Origin: Sambucus nigra
Taxonomy: Eukaryota; Streptophyta; Magnoliopsida; Dipsacales; Adoxaceae
DNA: 64,000 nucleotides
Assembly (NCBI GenBank): GCA_949130495.1
Contig: OX422219.1
Span: 261,625,111-261,689,110 of the forward strand
Reading direction: 5' to 3'
Below the pieces are notes generated by a model. It searched no databases. It was not told where the DNA came from and was given only the letters and a program-made list of their open reading frames with translations. A program made the translations under genes and the position numbers. Shown one piece after another: positions 43,740-56,100 of this stretch. Position 1 is the stretch's first letter; every line of letters starts with the position of its first letter.

Positions 43740-45311
43740 GCGCTCCCATGTGGACTCCTCGACATTATGATGTCGCCACTAAACACGCACTAACGGAACT
43801 ATCTTTGACCGCAGTTTCCGCTCACTTCGGTCCAAAATAGCAATCGGCCCCTCCTCGTAGGAGCTATCAGGCTGGAAATCGATGTCCTCCAAAGCAATGT
43901 GAGAATGAGCCAAATCGTCTCTAAGATATTTCCTTAGCGAGGAAATATGAAACACATCATGAATCCGATGCAAATTCTCCGGTAATCCAAGTCTATAGGC
44001 AACAGACCCAATCCGCTCGATGATAGGAAATGGCCCCACATATCTCGGTGCCAACTTCCCCTTCTTCCCAAATCGCATAATCCCCTTCATAGGAGATACT
44101 CTGAGTAAAAACTGGTCCCCCACTTGGAACTCCCCGAAGAACCTCTTCGCATCAGCATAGCTCTGCTGTCGATCCTGAGCTACCCGAATGCGACTCCGTA
44201 TCAATTCTATCCTCGTCGAAGTATCCTGAATCACTTCCGGCCCAAGTAGTTTGTTGTCCCCCACCTCCAACCAACATGCTGGGGAATGACAAGGTCTACC
44301 GTACAACGCCTCAAATGGAGCCATGCCAATGGTGAACTGGTAGGAGTTGTTGTAAGCAAACTCCACCAGTGGAAGATACTGCTCCCATCCACCCCCGAAA
44401 TCAATGATGCACATACGCAACATGTCCTCCAACATATTATTTGTACTCTCGGTTTGCCCATCGGTCTGCGGATGATAAGCCGTACTCAACCGGAATTCCG
44501 TGCCCATGGCATCCTGAAAACTCTCCCAAAACCGTGAAACAAATATCTTGTCTCTGTCAGACACGATATTCAGGGGCACACCGTGAAGTCTCACTATTTC
44601 TGCAATAAAAAGCTGGGCATACTGTCCCGTAGTGTAGTCGGTCCTTACGGGTAGAAAATGAGCGACTTTGGTCAACCTGTCCACAATTACCCAAATGGAG
44701 TCGTGACCTCTCTGTGACGTAGGCAACCCCGTGATAAAGTCCATGGAGATGCTCTCCCACATCCACATCGGGACCTCTAATGGCTATAGAAGTCCTGCCG
44801 GTCTCTAATGATCCACTTTTACCAGCTGACAAGTGGCGCATTTAGAAACAAACACGGCAATATCTCTCTTCATCCCGCTCCACCAATATTGACGTCTCAT
44901 GTCCTGGTACATTTTGTCCCCACCGGGATGTACTGCGAACCGTGAGCCGTGCGACTCTGCCATCACCTCGTGTCGTAATTCCTCCCCTTCCGAAACTACC
45001 AGTCTCCCATTGAAGCGTAATCCCCCGTCTGAGCTAACGGTATAGGACTCGGCTCCCTCTGCTAATAATCGAACTATCTGCTCCTGGCAGAACAAGTCAT
45101 CTGCTTGTGCCTTTACCACTCTCGTGACAATCTGCGGTGTAACAGTCATCACCGACATGAATGATCGGGCCACTGCATCCTGGTGTCCCAACTCCTTCCA
45201 CTTTGCCTTCCACACCCCTGCCACTTCATCTACTGGCCTACGGCTCAACGCATCTGCTACCACGTTAGCCTTCCCCGGGTGATATTGGATATCAAACTGA
45301 TAATCCTTCAC
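43740..45311 (-). pseudogene. Tekay element 2: integrase and chromodomain, broken
   Basis: Two open stretches (45311-44805 and 44768-43779) cover the end of RNase H, the integrase zinc motif ([12 protein letters not shown] with CATCQLVK), the catalytic D,D,E core ([31 protein letters not shown]) and the [11 protein letters not shown] motif. The stops between them are TAG in place of Gln codons after KVDH and at LLQPLE. A further CAG-to-TAG near 43779 removes the chromodomain. Confidence 0.87.
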
Positions 45312-47090
45312 AAACTCAAGCCACCTTCGCTATCGCATATTCAACTCCTTATGTGTGAATAGGTACTGTAGGGACTTATGGTCTGTGAACAATCGAAACT
45401 TCTCCCCCAAAAGATAATGTCTCCAAATCCTAAGGGCAAATACAACTGCCGCTAACTCCAAATCATGAGTGGGGTAATTCTTCTCGTGAGGCTTAAGCTT
45501 ACGGGAAGCATAAGCTATGGCCTGACTCTCCTGCTACAATACACCTCCAAGTCCTTGTAGGGACGCATCGGTGTAAACTAGATACTCAACTCCCGGTCTC
45601 GGCAATGCTAACACAGGTGCTGAGGTCAACTTGTCCTTCAACTCATCGAATGCCAACTGACAGGCATCACTCCAAATAAACGGCACACCTTTACGAGTCA
45701 GATGTGTCAAAGGACCCGCTATCTTTGAAAATCCCCGAATAAACCTTCTGTAGTATCCTGCTAAGCCCAAGAAACTACGGATCTCAGTCGGTGTCGTGGG
45801 CTGTCCCCACTCCCTCACCGCGGATACCTTCCCCGGATCAACAGATATCCCCCGGTCGGAAATAATATGCCCCAAAAACTGAACCTCCTTCAGCCAAAAC
45901 CTGCACTTCTCATATTTTGCATACAGCTCGTTCTGACGTAGCGTCTGCAAAACCTGCCTCAAATGCTCGACGTGCTCCTCCTCTGTCTGGGAGTAAACCA
46001 GAATGTCATCAATGAAGACAATGACGAACTGATCTAGGAACTCTCTAAACACCCTATTCATCAAGTCCATAAACACTGCTGGAGCGTTGGTCAAACCAAA
46101 AGGCATAACCCGAAACTCGTAGGAACCATATCTCGTTAAGAAAGCAGTCTTCGAGACGTCCTCCTCCCTGATACGTAACTGATGATAACCAGATCTCAAA
46201 TCAATCTTCGAGAAGAAAGAAGCTCCTCTCAGCTGGTCGAATAAGTCATCGATTCGGGGCAACGGATACTTATTCCGTATCGTGACCTTATTCAACTCCC
46301 GGTAATCCACACACAACCTCAACGATCCATCCCTCTTCTTAACGAACAACACAGGGGCACCCCACGGTGAAGTACTCCTCCGTATAAACCCCTGACCCAA
46401 CAACTGCTCAATCTGATCTCGTAACTCTCTCATCTCAGCTGGAGCCATACGGTAAGGTGCGCGGGCAATAGGCCGAGTGCCCAGCATCAAATCAATCACA
46501 AAATCTATCTCCCTACTCGGAGGTAGTCCAGGTATATCCTGAAATACGTCGGCCAACTCACTAACAACGGGTATCGAATCAAGTGGTATCACCACTTCCT
46601 TAGAGGTCTCCTCCTCTGTGTAGTACAAATGAGTGGACGATCCTCCCTCAGGGCGAGGCATCGCCACTAAAAACATCTCCTGCCCGGGAATGGCAAAGAT
46701 AATACTCCTACTAAAACAGTCAATCATGGCTCGGTACGCAACTAGCCAATCCATACCAATAATGGCATCATACTCGGTCATCTCTAATACTAACATATCA
46801 GTGGGTAAATTAGACCTCCCGATCTCTATACCCACACCTCTACACATAAACGAAATCATGGAACCCCTACTCAACGGTGAGTCTACACAAGTAGTGGTGC
46901 TCTCTGCGGTGTCTAACAACCCAATGGTGCGTGCAAATCTTATAGCAATAAAATAGTGTGTAGCCCCCGTGTCAAATAAAATGTGCCCCATAGTCCCCTG
47001 AATAGAGAACATACCCTCAATGGCCGGTGGATCCTGTGGGGCTGCGGCATGCTGAAGCTGATACACTCTCCCATACTGAAGCTGCCCCTA
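45312..47090 (-). pseudogene. Tekay element 2: protease, RT and RNase H, broken
   Basis: The main frame (47066-45534) holds the protease DTGATH, RT ([23 protein letters not shown]) and the start of RNase H ([13 protein letters not shown]). It ends at TAG replacing CAG. Another TAG lies at RQRKW (about 45334), and TAG at about 47091 separates it from gag. Confidence 0.87.
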
Positions 47091-48307
47091 CTGAACTGGG
47101 ACCGCTGGAATGGGTGGTAGTGCTGCCATCTGGGGTGGTGCTGGGAGGGCGGCGGGAAACATAGGCCTCTGTGGCTCATGTCGAGCACCCTGCTGCTGCT
47201 GCTGTGGGGCCCTGCCCCTATCAGGACACTCCTGACATTTGTGGCCAATCTTAACATAAATGAAACACTTCCCCTGGAAGTTTCCCCCTCGCTGTCCCTG
47301 CTGACCACGGCCCTGGTGACCGTTACCATTTCTGCCCTGGCCTTGCTGGCCCTGGTGAAACTGCTGCTGTTGGCCATTTTGACCCTACTGACCCTGATGG
47401 CCGTTCGAACCCTGTTGGCCCTGCCTAAAACCTCCCTGTCCGTGCCTGAAACCCCCTGATCGGAATCTCTTAGAATCCCCCTGCTGGGAACCCTGATCAC
47501 CCTGCCTATACTGACCCTGAGCTGATTGTGCCCCGCTGGCACCATTTCCCCCTGTCCTGCCCTGATGGCTGGACTCCCCCGATTGCTTCCCCTCTGTCAA
47601 GTGAAAGCGGTGGTCCTAGCAATGGAGCAGTGCAGCGTTAACCACATCAGAATAAGTGGCCAATGATAGATCCTCCAAGTCAACCCATCTGTAAACTTCT
47701 GAATCTTTTTCTCTTCTGTCGGTATCTCATCCGGGACAATATTCAGCAAATTTGTGAATTCAGCCTCATACTCGGCCACAGTCTTACACTCCTGTCTAAG
47801 GTTCATCAACTTCCTCCTCATTTCCGTACGAACAGCTGACGAAAAATATTTGCGGTCGAACCGCACCCAGAACTCCTGTATCGTGAGAGTATCTCTCTCC
47901 TCTGCGGTGGTAATAGACTCCCACCACTGCAATGCAGATCCCACTAGCTTGAAAGTATCAAGTATCTACCTCTGAACATCGGTGCACTCATACATCCTCA
48001 AGTGCCTCTGAATATCCTTCCTCCACTGACTAGATACCACAACATCGGAGCTAGCCGCGAACTTCGGAGGGTGTGATTTCTGAAAAGCATCTCGAACACG
48101 TTCCCAAGCAGACGGGAATGCATGTGCGTGAACTGGCGCGGCTACTGGCGCCTGGGGTGGTGCCTGCTGTACAACGGCGAGAGCGGCATTTACCGCTTGG
48201 GCTACAATGGCTGCAACCTCAGCGGCATTCATGGTGCCCTGTACTGGTGCTGGCTGTGGCTCGGGCTGTGCATCCTTAGGAACCCGTGGTGCACGTCGTG
48301 GAGGCAT
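47091..48307 (-). pseudogene. Tekay element 2: gag, broken
   Basis: It starts with MPPRRAPRVPKD. A stop near 47966, a CAG-to-TAG stop near 47617 and a deletion of about 22 bases near 47670 break the frame. The gag core and the Gly/Gln-rich tail remain recognisable. The zinc knuckle has Cys to Tyr at its second position, as in element 1. Confidence 0.85.
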
Positions 48308-48476
48308 CTGAAATAAGAGTAAAGTTTATAAGTTCGCAGTTATAAACTTAAAATAGCTGAAGAGCGAAGCATACATAAAATAATACGACAGTCCTAAAAT
48401 ATAGGGCTCTACATCAAAGAAAGCTCAGCGGAAACATAATAAGCCGTACAGATCCTAAAGGACACTAGAACCTGAT

Positions 48477-48488
48477 GCTCTGATACCA
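48477..48488 (-). promoter_or_regulatory. Primer binding site of Tekay element 2 (tRNA-Met)
   Basis: TGGTATCAGAGC on the minus strand, two bases from the LTR end at 48491. Confidence 0.9.
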
Positions 48489-48490
48489 CC

Positions 48491-49942
48491 TGTGACACCC
48501 CGACTAATTAAATACCGGGTAGCTACTCCTTCATTAAATTAATACAAAATGCCAAGTTGGTTCAGTTAATAGCATCACTGTCGAAAACATTTTAATGATT
48601 TCTAACCACCTAGTATTTAAAAAGTAAGATGTCAAATTTTAAATTAAATATGATTAACATGCAATAAATGAATTATGAAAGAATAACATAACCATTCACA
48701 ATAAAGTCCCAATAGTGTAATCAACAAGTAATAAAGAGTTTAGAGGAAATACTCCTCACAACAATCCCAATATGGAAATAAATAAGACAAGTCTGCATCC
48801 TGAAGTAATTACAAACCAAAGTCTGAATAACTAAAATATAAAGTGTCTCTAAAGAAATGGGCGACATGCCCTACAATGATGAAACTGAATATGGAGTCAA
48901 GACTAGAAAAGAGGCGTCTACTAGCAAAGCCCTGCAACTTCCACAACAGCTACAGCTCGTCACCTGAATAGAGATCCTATGCATGGTGTCCTTGTGGCCG
49001 GGCACGTAAAAAGGTTTTTACAAAAAAAATAGATTTGAAAGCAAACGGGTCAGAGCCCGAAAGTGGAGAGTATTTTAAAAACAACATGTGCTTTAATTAC
49101 ATTTAAAACAATGAATGCAACATACATGTTAGGACATGCTCTCACATGAAATACTCACCTCTCGTCTAACTGTGCACTCATAACGTTCCTGTACCCATTC
49201 ATGTGTTATTTATATCTAACTAAACCGTCATAAGTTCTAACCCAACTACTCGATTCACAATATGAATTCCCAATGTTATCACTTAAATAGATAGCTTTAA
49301 TTAAACTCGGATTCACAATTATTAGCGTTACCATTTACTGGGGTCCCCTTATTTATCTTCTCAAGGAGTTACTATAATTTATTCTCATAATTAAACTTCA
49401 CAATTCCTTTTCATTTAACCGTATATTATTCACATCATAAATATACAATATAAGCACCCCGAGGTTAAGCTGCGGTGAACACATACTCTGCTATCCATCC
49501 CGGTACCTCACGTACATAAGGATTACAAATTCCGAATCTCTCAGGAATTGTTAGAATAAGCACAACACATAAAAATGGAGGCGAACATAATTCAACATAT
49601 CCATGGTCACGTACATACCTACGCTCCATAGTCAGCTGACTTATTAACTCACAAATAAGTCATTCCCTTGAACTATGTCCTCTAGGTACCAATCTAAATC
49701 CGGGCACACAAGGATTGGATGGCCCTAAACGAACGTAAACCTCCCGTGATAGCAAGTATGGTAGGTATGTCATACACATAAAATCATATACTAAGCATTC
49801 ACACATCTTAGATGTATCAATATTAATAAAGGTACATTCTACATCCTTATACCATTATTCCAATTTTATACATTTTAAGTCTTCCGATAATATAAAATGT
49901 AGACTGTCGACACATCTTACGTCATAGTTTCTTGTACTTAAA
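48491..49942 (-). repeat. Tekay element 2 5' LTR, left half
   Basis: Matches 40714-42170 almost base for base. It is interrupted at 49943 by the full-length Tekay element and resumes at 60786. Confidence 0.9.
49938..49942. repeat. Target site duplication of Tekay element 3 (left copy)
   Basis: TTAAA, repeated at 60781-60785. The empty site is visible in the sibling LTR near 42157-42163 (ACTTAAAACC). Confidence 0.95.
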
Positions 49943-50323
49943 TGTAATACCCCGTACTTTTGGCTATATTTATTTTTGGGATTAATTAATTAAATTGCGT
50001 ATTTATTGGAAATTAATCCGGATTAATAATAATACTAATGTGATGCGAATTGGTATTTGAGTATGTGCATATATGATTATATATGTACTTGGTATTATAA
50101 AATTTGTCGTGGGATTTATATACGGCATTTTAGAAATTTTGTTGAGACGCGTGGGACCGCCGCGTCACGGTAGAAATATTTTGATATTAAAAGTGAATTT
50201 AAAATCTATAATCCGTATGCTCGTTTTGAGTGCGCCAACACGTCCGGAAGGGTCGAGATAGTCAGAAAACACTAGCCGGGGGTATAGTTTGGGTCTCGGG
50301 GTATTTTTAGGCCATCCTGGCAC

Positions 50324-50330
50324 TATAAAG
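50324..50330 (+). promoter_or_regulatory. Candidate TATA box of Tekay element 3
   Basis: TATAAAG about 380 bases into the LTR, followed 200 bases on by a GAGAGA tract. The minus-strand sibling LTR does not keep a clear TATA here, so the start site is uncertain. Confidence 0.3.
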
Positions 50331-51039
50331 GGTATTTTAGTAATTTGGTATTTTTGGGTAATTAAAAGTGACGAAAATTGAGAGTTGTAATCTGATAAGG
50401 ATTGACCCTAACCAACCCTTATTAACCCAACAAGCTACGGAGGTTCATTAATTAGGTTTTCATAAATTCCCCAAAGCAAACCCTAGCCACCATAGCCTTT
50501 TGGAGAAGAAAGCTTGGAGAAGGAGAGAGAGAGAGAGGAAACTCTGCAGAAACTTCATCAAAACCAGAAATCAAACCAAGGCAAGTGTTTTAATCTTATT
50601 TAAACTCGTAGAATGTTTCCTCCATGTTAGAAATTGATGAATTTCAACTGTTCTTGGAAGATAATGAAAACCATGTAGTTTGAGGATTAGAACTTAAAAA
50701 TTGTGAAGAGAATTGCATGTAGTATGATAGGTAAATGATTTCCCTTATTATAATTGTGATTAGAAGGAAAGAAAACAAATTAAATTCTGGGATTTGATGA
50801 TGATATGTAGTTAGGGTTCATGTTCTTGAGATAATTGGAAAAAGTGTAGAAAGGTGTAAATTAAATTAATATTTGGATGGATTGATCCCTTAGAAACATG
50901 TTAGGATGTGACTATATATGTTTAGTATTGATTATAGACCCTAAACGTTGTTAGGATGGACTTTGGGAGAGATTAGAAGTGTTATAAACGGTGAAAAACG
51001 AATTGGGGAAAAATCTGGGCCGAAACTGGCATCTCGTTA

Positions 51040-51280
51040 GAAGCAGCCCCCAGGTCGTTCGAACGAGCTCGTTCGAACGAGCTTCTAACGAGTTGACCAG
51101 TCGTTATTAACGAGTGGGGTTTTCGTTCGATATCTCGTTCGAACGAGATATCGTTAGAAGGGTCAGTTCGTTCGAACGAACTGGGATCTCGTTCGAACAG
51201 CCTCGTTCGAACGAGACTTCTAACGACCTGACAGTCCAAACTCGTTCGAAGCCTCGTTCGAACGAGACTTCTAACGAGTT
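51040..51280. repeat. Cluster of nested TTCGAA palindromes
   Basis: At least six units built on TCGTTCGAACGA, several extended into longer perfect palindromes: 26 bp at 51128-51153 and 20 bp at 51164-51183, plus overlapping ones near 51061-51084. CTTCTAACGAG-type spacers recur. The 3' LTR copy is at about 58892-59130. Short repetitive minus-strand frames here (SFER-rich) are translations of the repeat, not genes. Confidence 0.85.
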
Positions 51281-52932
51281 GACAGTTTGACCCTTTTTGG
51301 ACTGTTTTGACTTTTGGAGTTCCGGGAGATGGTTCAAGGGTAGAGTTAGCATCCCTTTGATGATATAGTGATTGATTTGGGACTTTTGGGTTGTTGGGAT
51401 GAGTAAATCATATACGAGAGTTATATTCAATGAATCTTTCGGGTTGAGACGTGAGTGACTACTACGATGTGAGGATGAATTATAGCACGTATAATTATGA
51501 ACCGGAATAATATAAGTTGTGATAATTAGTTAGTACGAGAATGCGATATGTACTACGAATATAATGCGGTATTACTAAGATGTGTGTTTACTTAGTATTG
51601 ATATATGGATTGTATGTATGACATACCTACCATACTTGCTATCACGGGAGGTTTCGTTCGCTTAGGACCCTCTAATCCTTGTGTGCCTACGGGGGGGATA
51701 TAGACTGGTACCTTGATGAACATAGGTCATAGAAAGACTTATTGTGATATTGATAAGTCCGCTGACCATGGGAGCGTAGGTATGTGCGTGACCCATGTGA
51801 TGGTGACTGTGTTCGCCTCCATTATTTGTGATGTTGTTATCGGTAAACTATTCCTGAGAGATTCGAAATATGTAATCCTTATGTACGTGATGTACCGGGA
51901 TGGATAGCAGAGTATGTGTGCACTACAGCTTAAATTGCGGGGTGCTTGTATTGTATATTTATGAGATGAATAATATACATTAAAATACCGGAAATCCTCA
52001 TGTTAATGTTGTAAAAATATTACGGTATTGTTTCGAGTTATTTAAGGAGTTAACTGATAGTTATATCAATGGCATATTTAGTAACTGAGTTTACGTTAAA
52101 CCTCTATTTTATTACAAGCGTTGTTACGTTAATTGGAACCGAGTAATATGGGTAGAACCTTTGGCAGTCTAGCTAGTTATGTTGTCAGTTAGCTAGTAAT
52201 ATGGGTCGATATAGATGGGTACTTACGTTAGGAGTGCACAGTTAGACGAGAGGTGAGAATATCATGCGAGTGTACGTCCTAACATGTACTTTGCATTTAA
52301 TGTTTTAAATGTTTTTAAAGCACTTGCAGGTTTTTAAAAATAACTTCCACTTTCGGGCTCTGACCCATTTGCTTTCAAATATATTTTCTTGTAAAACCAT
52401 TTTAGGTGCCCAGCCACAAGGACACCAAGCATAGGATTCTCATTCAGGTGACGATCTGTAGCTGTTTGTGGAAGCTACAGGGATTTGCATGTAGACGCTT
52501 CTCTCATTTGAATTCCAGTCTCAGCATCTACCAGTTGTAGGGCATGTTGCCCAATTCTATTAGACATTTTTACATTTCAGTTTTCAGACTCTAGCATGTA
52601 TTGCTCAGTATTCAGTTTTAGTTAATTATTTCAGTTTACTTATCAGTTGTGGGATTTGTATTGAGGAGTTTTTCCTCCAGGTTTTATTTACATAGTGTGA
52701 TGATTATTCATTCTATTTCAGTATGGTGAATGGTGTTATTTAGTTATTCATTACTCTTGTTGCATGTTAATCAGATTTAATAAAATTTGGCACTTACTTT
52801 TTAAATACTAGGTGGTTAGTAATCTTTAAAATGTTTTCGACAGTGATGCTATTAACTGAGCCAACTTGGCATTTTGAATTAATTTTATAAAGGAGTAGCT
52901 ACCCGGTGTTTAATTAGTCGGGGTGTCACAGG

Positions 52933-52944
52933 TGGTATCAGAGC
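52933..52944 (+). promoter_or_regulatory. Primer binding site of Tekay element 3 (tRNA-Met)
   Basis: TGGTATCAGAGC, complementary to the 3' end of plant initiator tRNA-Met, two bases after the LTR. Confidence 0.95.
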
Positions 52945-53114
52945 ATCAGGTTCTAGTGTCCTTTAGGATCTGTACGGCTATTATGTTTCCGCTACGTTTC
53001 CTTTGATATAGAGCCCTATATTTTAGGACTGTTGTACTCTTTTTGTGTGAACGTTTCGTTCTTCAGCTATTTTAAAGTTTATCTGTAGACTTATAAACTT
53101 TGTTCTCATTTCAG

Positions 53115-56100
53115 ATGCCTCCACGACGTGAACGACGAGTTCCCAGGAATGCCACGCCCGAACCACAGCCCGCTCCAGTTCAGGGCATGTTGAACGCCGC
53201 TGAGGTTGCTGCTATAGTAGCCCAAGCGGTAAATGCTGCGATTACCGTGATTCAGCAGGCACCACCGCAGGCGCCGGTTGCCGCGCCAGTACAGGTTAAT
53301 GCATTCCCGTCTGCTTGGGAACGTGTACGTGACGCTTTTCAGAAAGCGCATCCACCAGAGTTTGCTGGAAGCTCAGATGTGGTTATCTCGAGCCAATGGA
53401 GGAAGGACATGCAGAGGCATTTGAGGATGCATGAGTGCACTGATGTTCAGAAACAGGTGCTAGCTACTTTCAAGCTAGTTGGATCTGCATTACAGTGGTG
53501 GGAGTCTATTACCACCGCAGAGGAGAGGGATACCCTCACGATACAGGAGTTCTGGGTGCGGTTCGACCGCAAGTATTTTCCGTCCGCAGTTCATACAGAG
53601 ATGAGGAGGAAGCTGATGAGTTTGAAGCAGGAGGGCAAGACAGTGGCCGAGTATGAGGCCGAGTTCATTAACCTGTTGAATATCGTTCCAGACGAGATTC
53701 CAACAGAGAAGAAGAAGATAGAGAAGTTCACTGATGGGTTGAATTGGAGGATCCGTCAGCATCTGCTAGGGAACCTATCGTTGGCCACGTATTCTAATGT
53801 GGTTAACGCTGCATTACTACACTGCCAGGACCACCGTTTTCATATGGCCGAGGGCAAGCGGTCAGGGGAGTCTAGCCATCAGGGCAGGACTGGAGGGCAT
53901 GGTGCCAACGGGGCACAGACCGGTCAGGGACAGAGACAGACTGAGCAGGGTACCCAGCAGGGGGACAATAAGAGGTTCCGGTTAGGGAACTACAGCCAGG
54001 GACAGGGAGGTTTCCGCCAGGGCCATCAGGGTCCAAACGGCCATCAGGGCCAGCAGGGACAAAATGGGCAGCAATTTCATCAGGGCCAGCAGGGCCAAGG
54101 GAGGAATGGTAACGGCCACCAGGGCCGGGGACAGCAGGGGCAGAGGGGAGGGAACTTCCCAGGGAAGTGCTTTACTTGTGGCAAGACTGGCCATAAGAAG
54201 CAGGATTGTCCTGATAGGGGCAGGGCCCCACAGCAGCAGCAGCAGGGTGCTCGCCAGGAGCCACAGAGACCTATGTTTCCCGCCGCTCTTCCTGCACCGC
54301 CACAGATGGCAGCTTTGCCACCCATTCCAGCAGTCCCAGCTCAGCAGGGGCAGCTACAGTATGGACGTGTCTACAACGCCCACCAGGCTGCAGTTCCACA
54401 GGCACCGCCCGCGATCGAGGGTACGTTTCCTATCCATGGCACTATGGGTCGGGTGTTATTTGATACGGGTGCTACACATTGTTTTATTGCTACACACTTC
54501 GCGAAAGCTTTAGGATTGTTAGCTACGGCAGAGAGCACAGTGACGTGTGTCGACTCACCATTGGGGAGTGGGTCACTTATTTTCTTTATATGCCGGGGAG
54601 TCGGGGTAGAGGTTGGTGGTTTGGTATTGCCTGCGGACATGTTAGTGTTAGACATGCATGTTCACGATGTGATCATCGGTATGGACTGGCTCGTATCATA
54701 TAGGGACATGATTGATTGCTTCAGCGGGAGCATTGTTTTTGCCATTCCGGGGCAGGAGATGTTTATAGTGGCGATGCCTCGCCCAGAGGGAGGATCGACC
54801 GCTCATCTGTATTACATAGAGGAGGATACCTCTAAGGAGGTTGTGATTCCTTTAGATTCGATCCCGGTTGTCAGGGAGTATTCGGATGTGTTTCAGGAGA
54901 TACCAGGCTTACCACCCAGTCGAGAGATAGACTTCGTTATTGATTTGCTACCGGGTACGAGACCTATAGCACGTGCACCGTACCGTATGGCTCCAGCTGA
55001 GATGCGAGAGCTACGGGATCAGATAGAGCAGCTGTTAGGGCAGGGCTTTATTCGCAGGAGTACCTCACCTTGGGGCGCTCCAGTTTTGTTTGTGAAGAAG
55101 AGGGATGGTTCACTGAGATTGTGCGTGGACTACCGAGAGTTGAATAAGGTCACGATACGGAATAAGTATCCGTTGCCTCGAATCGATGACTTATTCGACC
55201 AGTTGAGAGGAGCTTCTTTCTTCTCGAAGATTGACTTGAGGTCGGGATACCATCAGTTGCGTATCAGGGAGGAGGATGTCTCGAAGACTGCGTTCTTGTC
55301 GAGATATGGTTCTTATGAGTTTCGGGTTATGCCTTTCGGTTTGACCAACGCTCCAGCAATGTTTATGGACTTGATGAACAGAGTGTTCAGAGATTTCCTA
55401 GATCAGTTTGTCATTGTCTTCATTGATGACATTCTGGTTTACTCTCAGACAGAGGAGGAGCACGCCGAGCATTTGAGGCTGGTTTTGCAGACACTTCGTC
55501 AGAACGAGCTATATGCAAAATATGAGAAGTGCGGGTTTTGGTTGAAGGAAGTCCAGTTCTTGGGTCATATTATTTCCGATCAGGGAATATCTGTTGATCC
55601 GGGGAAGGTGTCAGCGGTAAGGGAGTGGGGACAGCCCAGGACACCAACGGAGATTCGTAGTTTCTTGGGCTTAGCAGGATACTACAGGAGGTTTATTTGG
55701 GGTTTCTCAGAGATAGCAGGTCCTTTGACACATCTTACTCGTAAGGGTGTGCCATATATCTGGAGTGATGCCTGTCAGTTGGCATTCGATGAGTTGAAGG
55801 ACAAATTGACCTCAGCACCTGTGTTAGCATTGCCGAGACCGGGAGTTGAGTATTTGGTTTACACCGATGCGTCTTTGCAAGGGCTTGGAGGTGTGTTGCA
55901 GCAGGAGAGACAGGCCATAGCTTATGCTTCCCGTAAGCTTAAGCCTCATGAGAAGAATTACCCCACACATGATTTGGAGTTGGCGGCAGTGGTATTTGCC
56001 TTACGGATTTGGAGGCACTATCTTTTGGGGGAGAAGTTTCAGCTGTTCACGGACCACAAGTCACTACAGTATCTGTTCACGCAGAAGGAATTAAATATGC

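Larger units (their letters stand above)
43645..48490 (-). mobile_element. Tekay element 2 internal region, decayed
   Basis: A complete but inactive internal region: PBS, gag, protease, RT, RNase H, integrase, PPT. The reading frame is broken by many stops, nearly all CAG to TAG, and by a 22-base deletion in gag. Its LTRs are at 40714-43644 and 48491-62281 (split by the element at 49943). Sequence after the right LTR is LARD LTR. Confidence 0.88.
49943..52930 (+). repeat. Tekay element 3 5' LTR
   Basis: From TGTAATACCCCG to GGGTGTCACA. It contains a TATAAAG (50324-50330), a GA repeat (about 50523-50540), the TTCGAA palindrome cluster (about 51040-51280) and, near its end, conserved blocks shared with the LARD LTR (CGGGCTCTGACCC and TTTTCGACAGTGATGCTA). 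Confidence 0.93.

Noticed and set aside
43779..44768. Integrase frame as a domesticated host gene
   Set aside because: It is flanked by the rest of Tekay element 2 in order, with stops at Gln codons on both sides, so it is a remnant.
50982..51239. Frame with repeated Ser-Phe-Glu-Arg, suggestive of a repeat protein
   Set aside because: It is a translation of the TTCGAA palindrome cluster in the LTR and lies on the opposite strand in a non-coding LTR.
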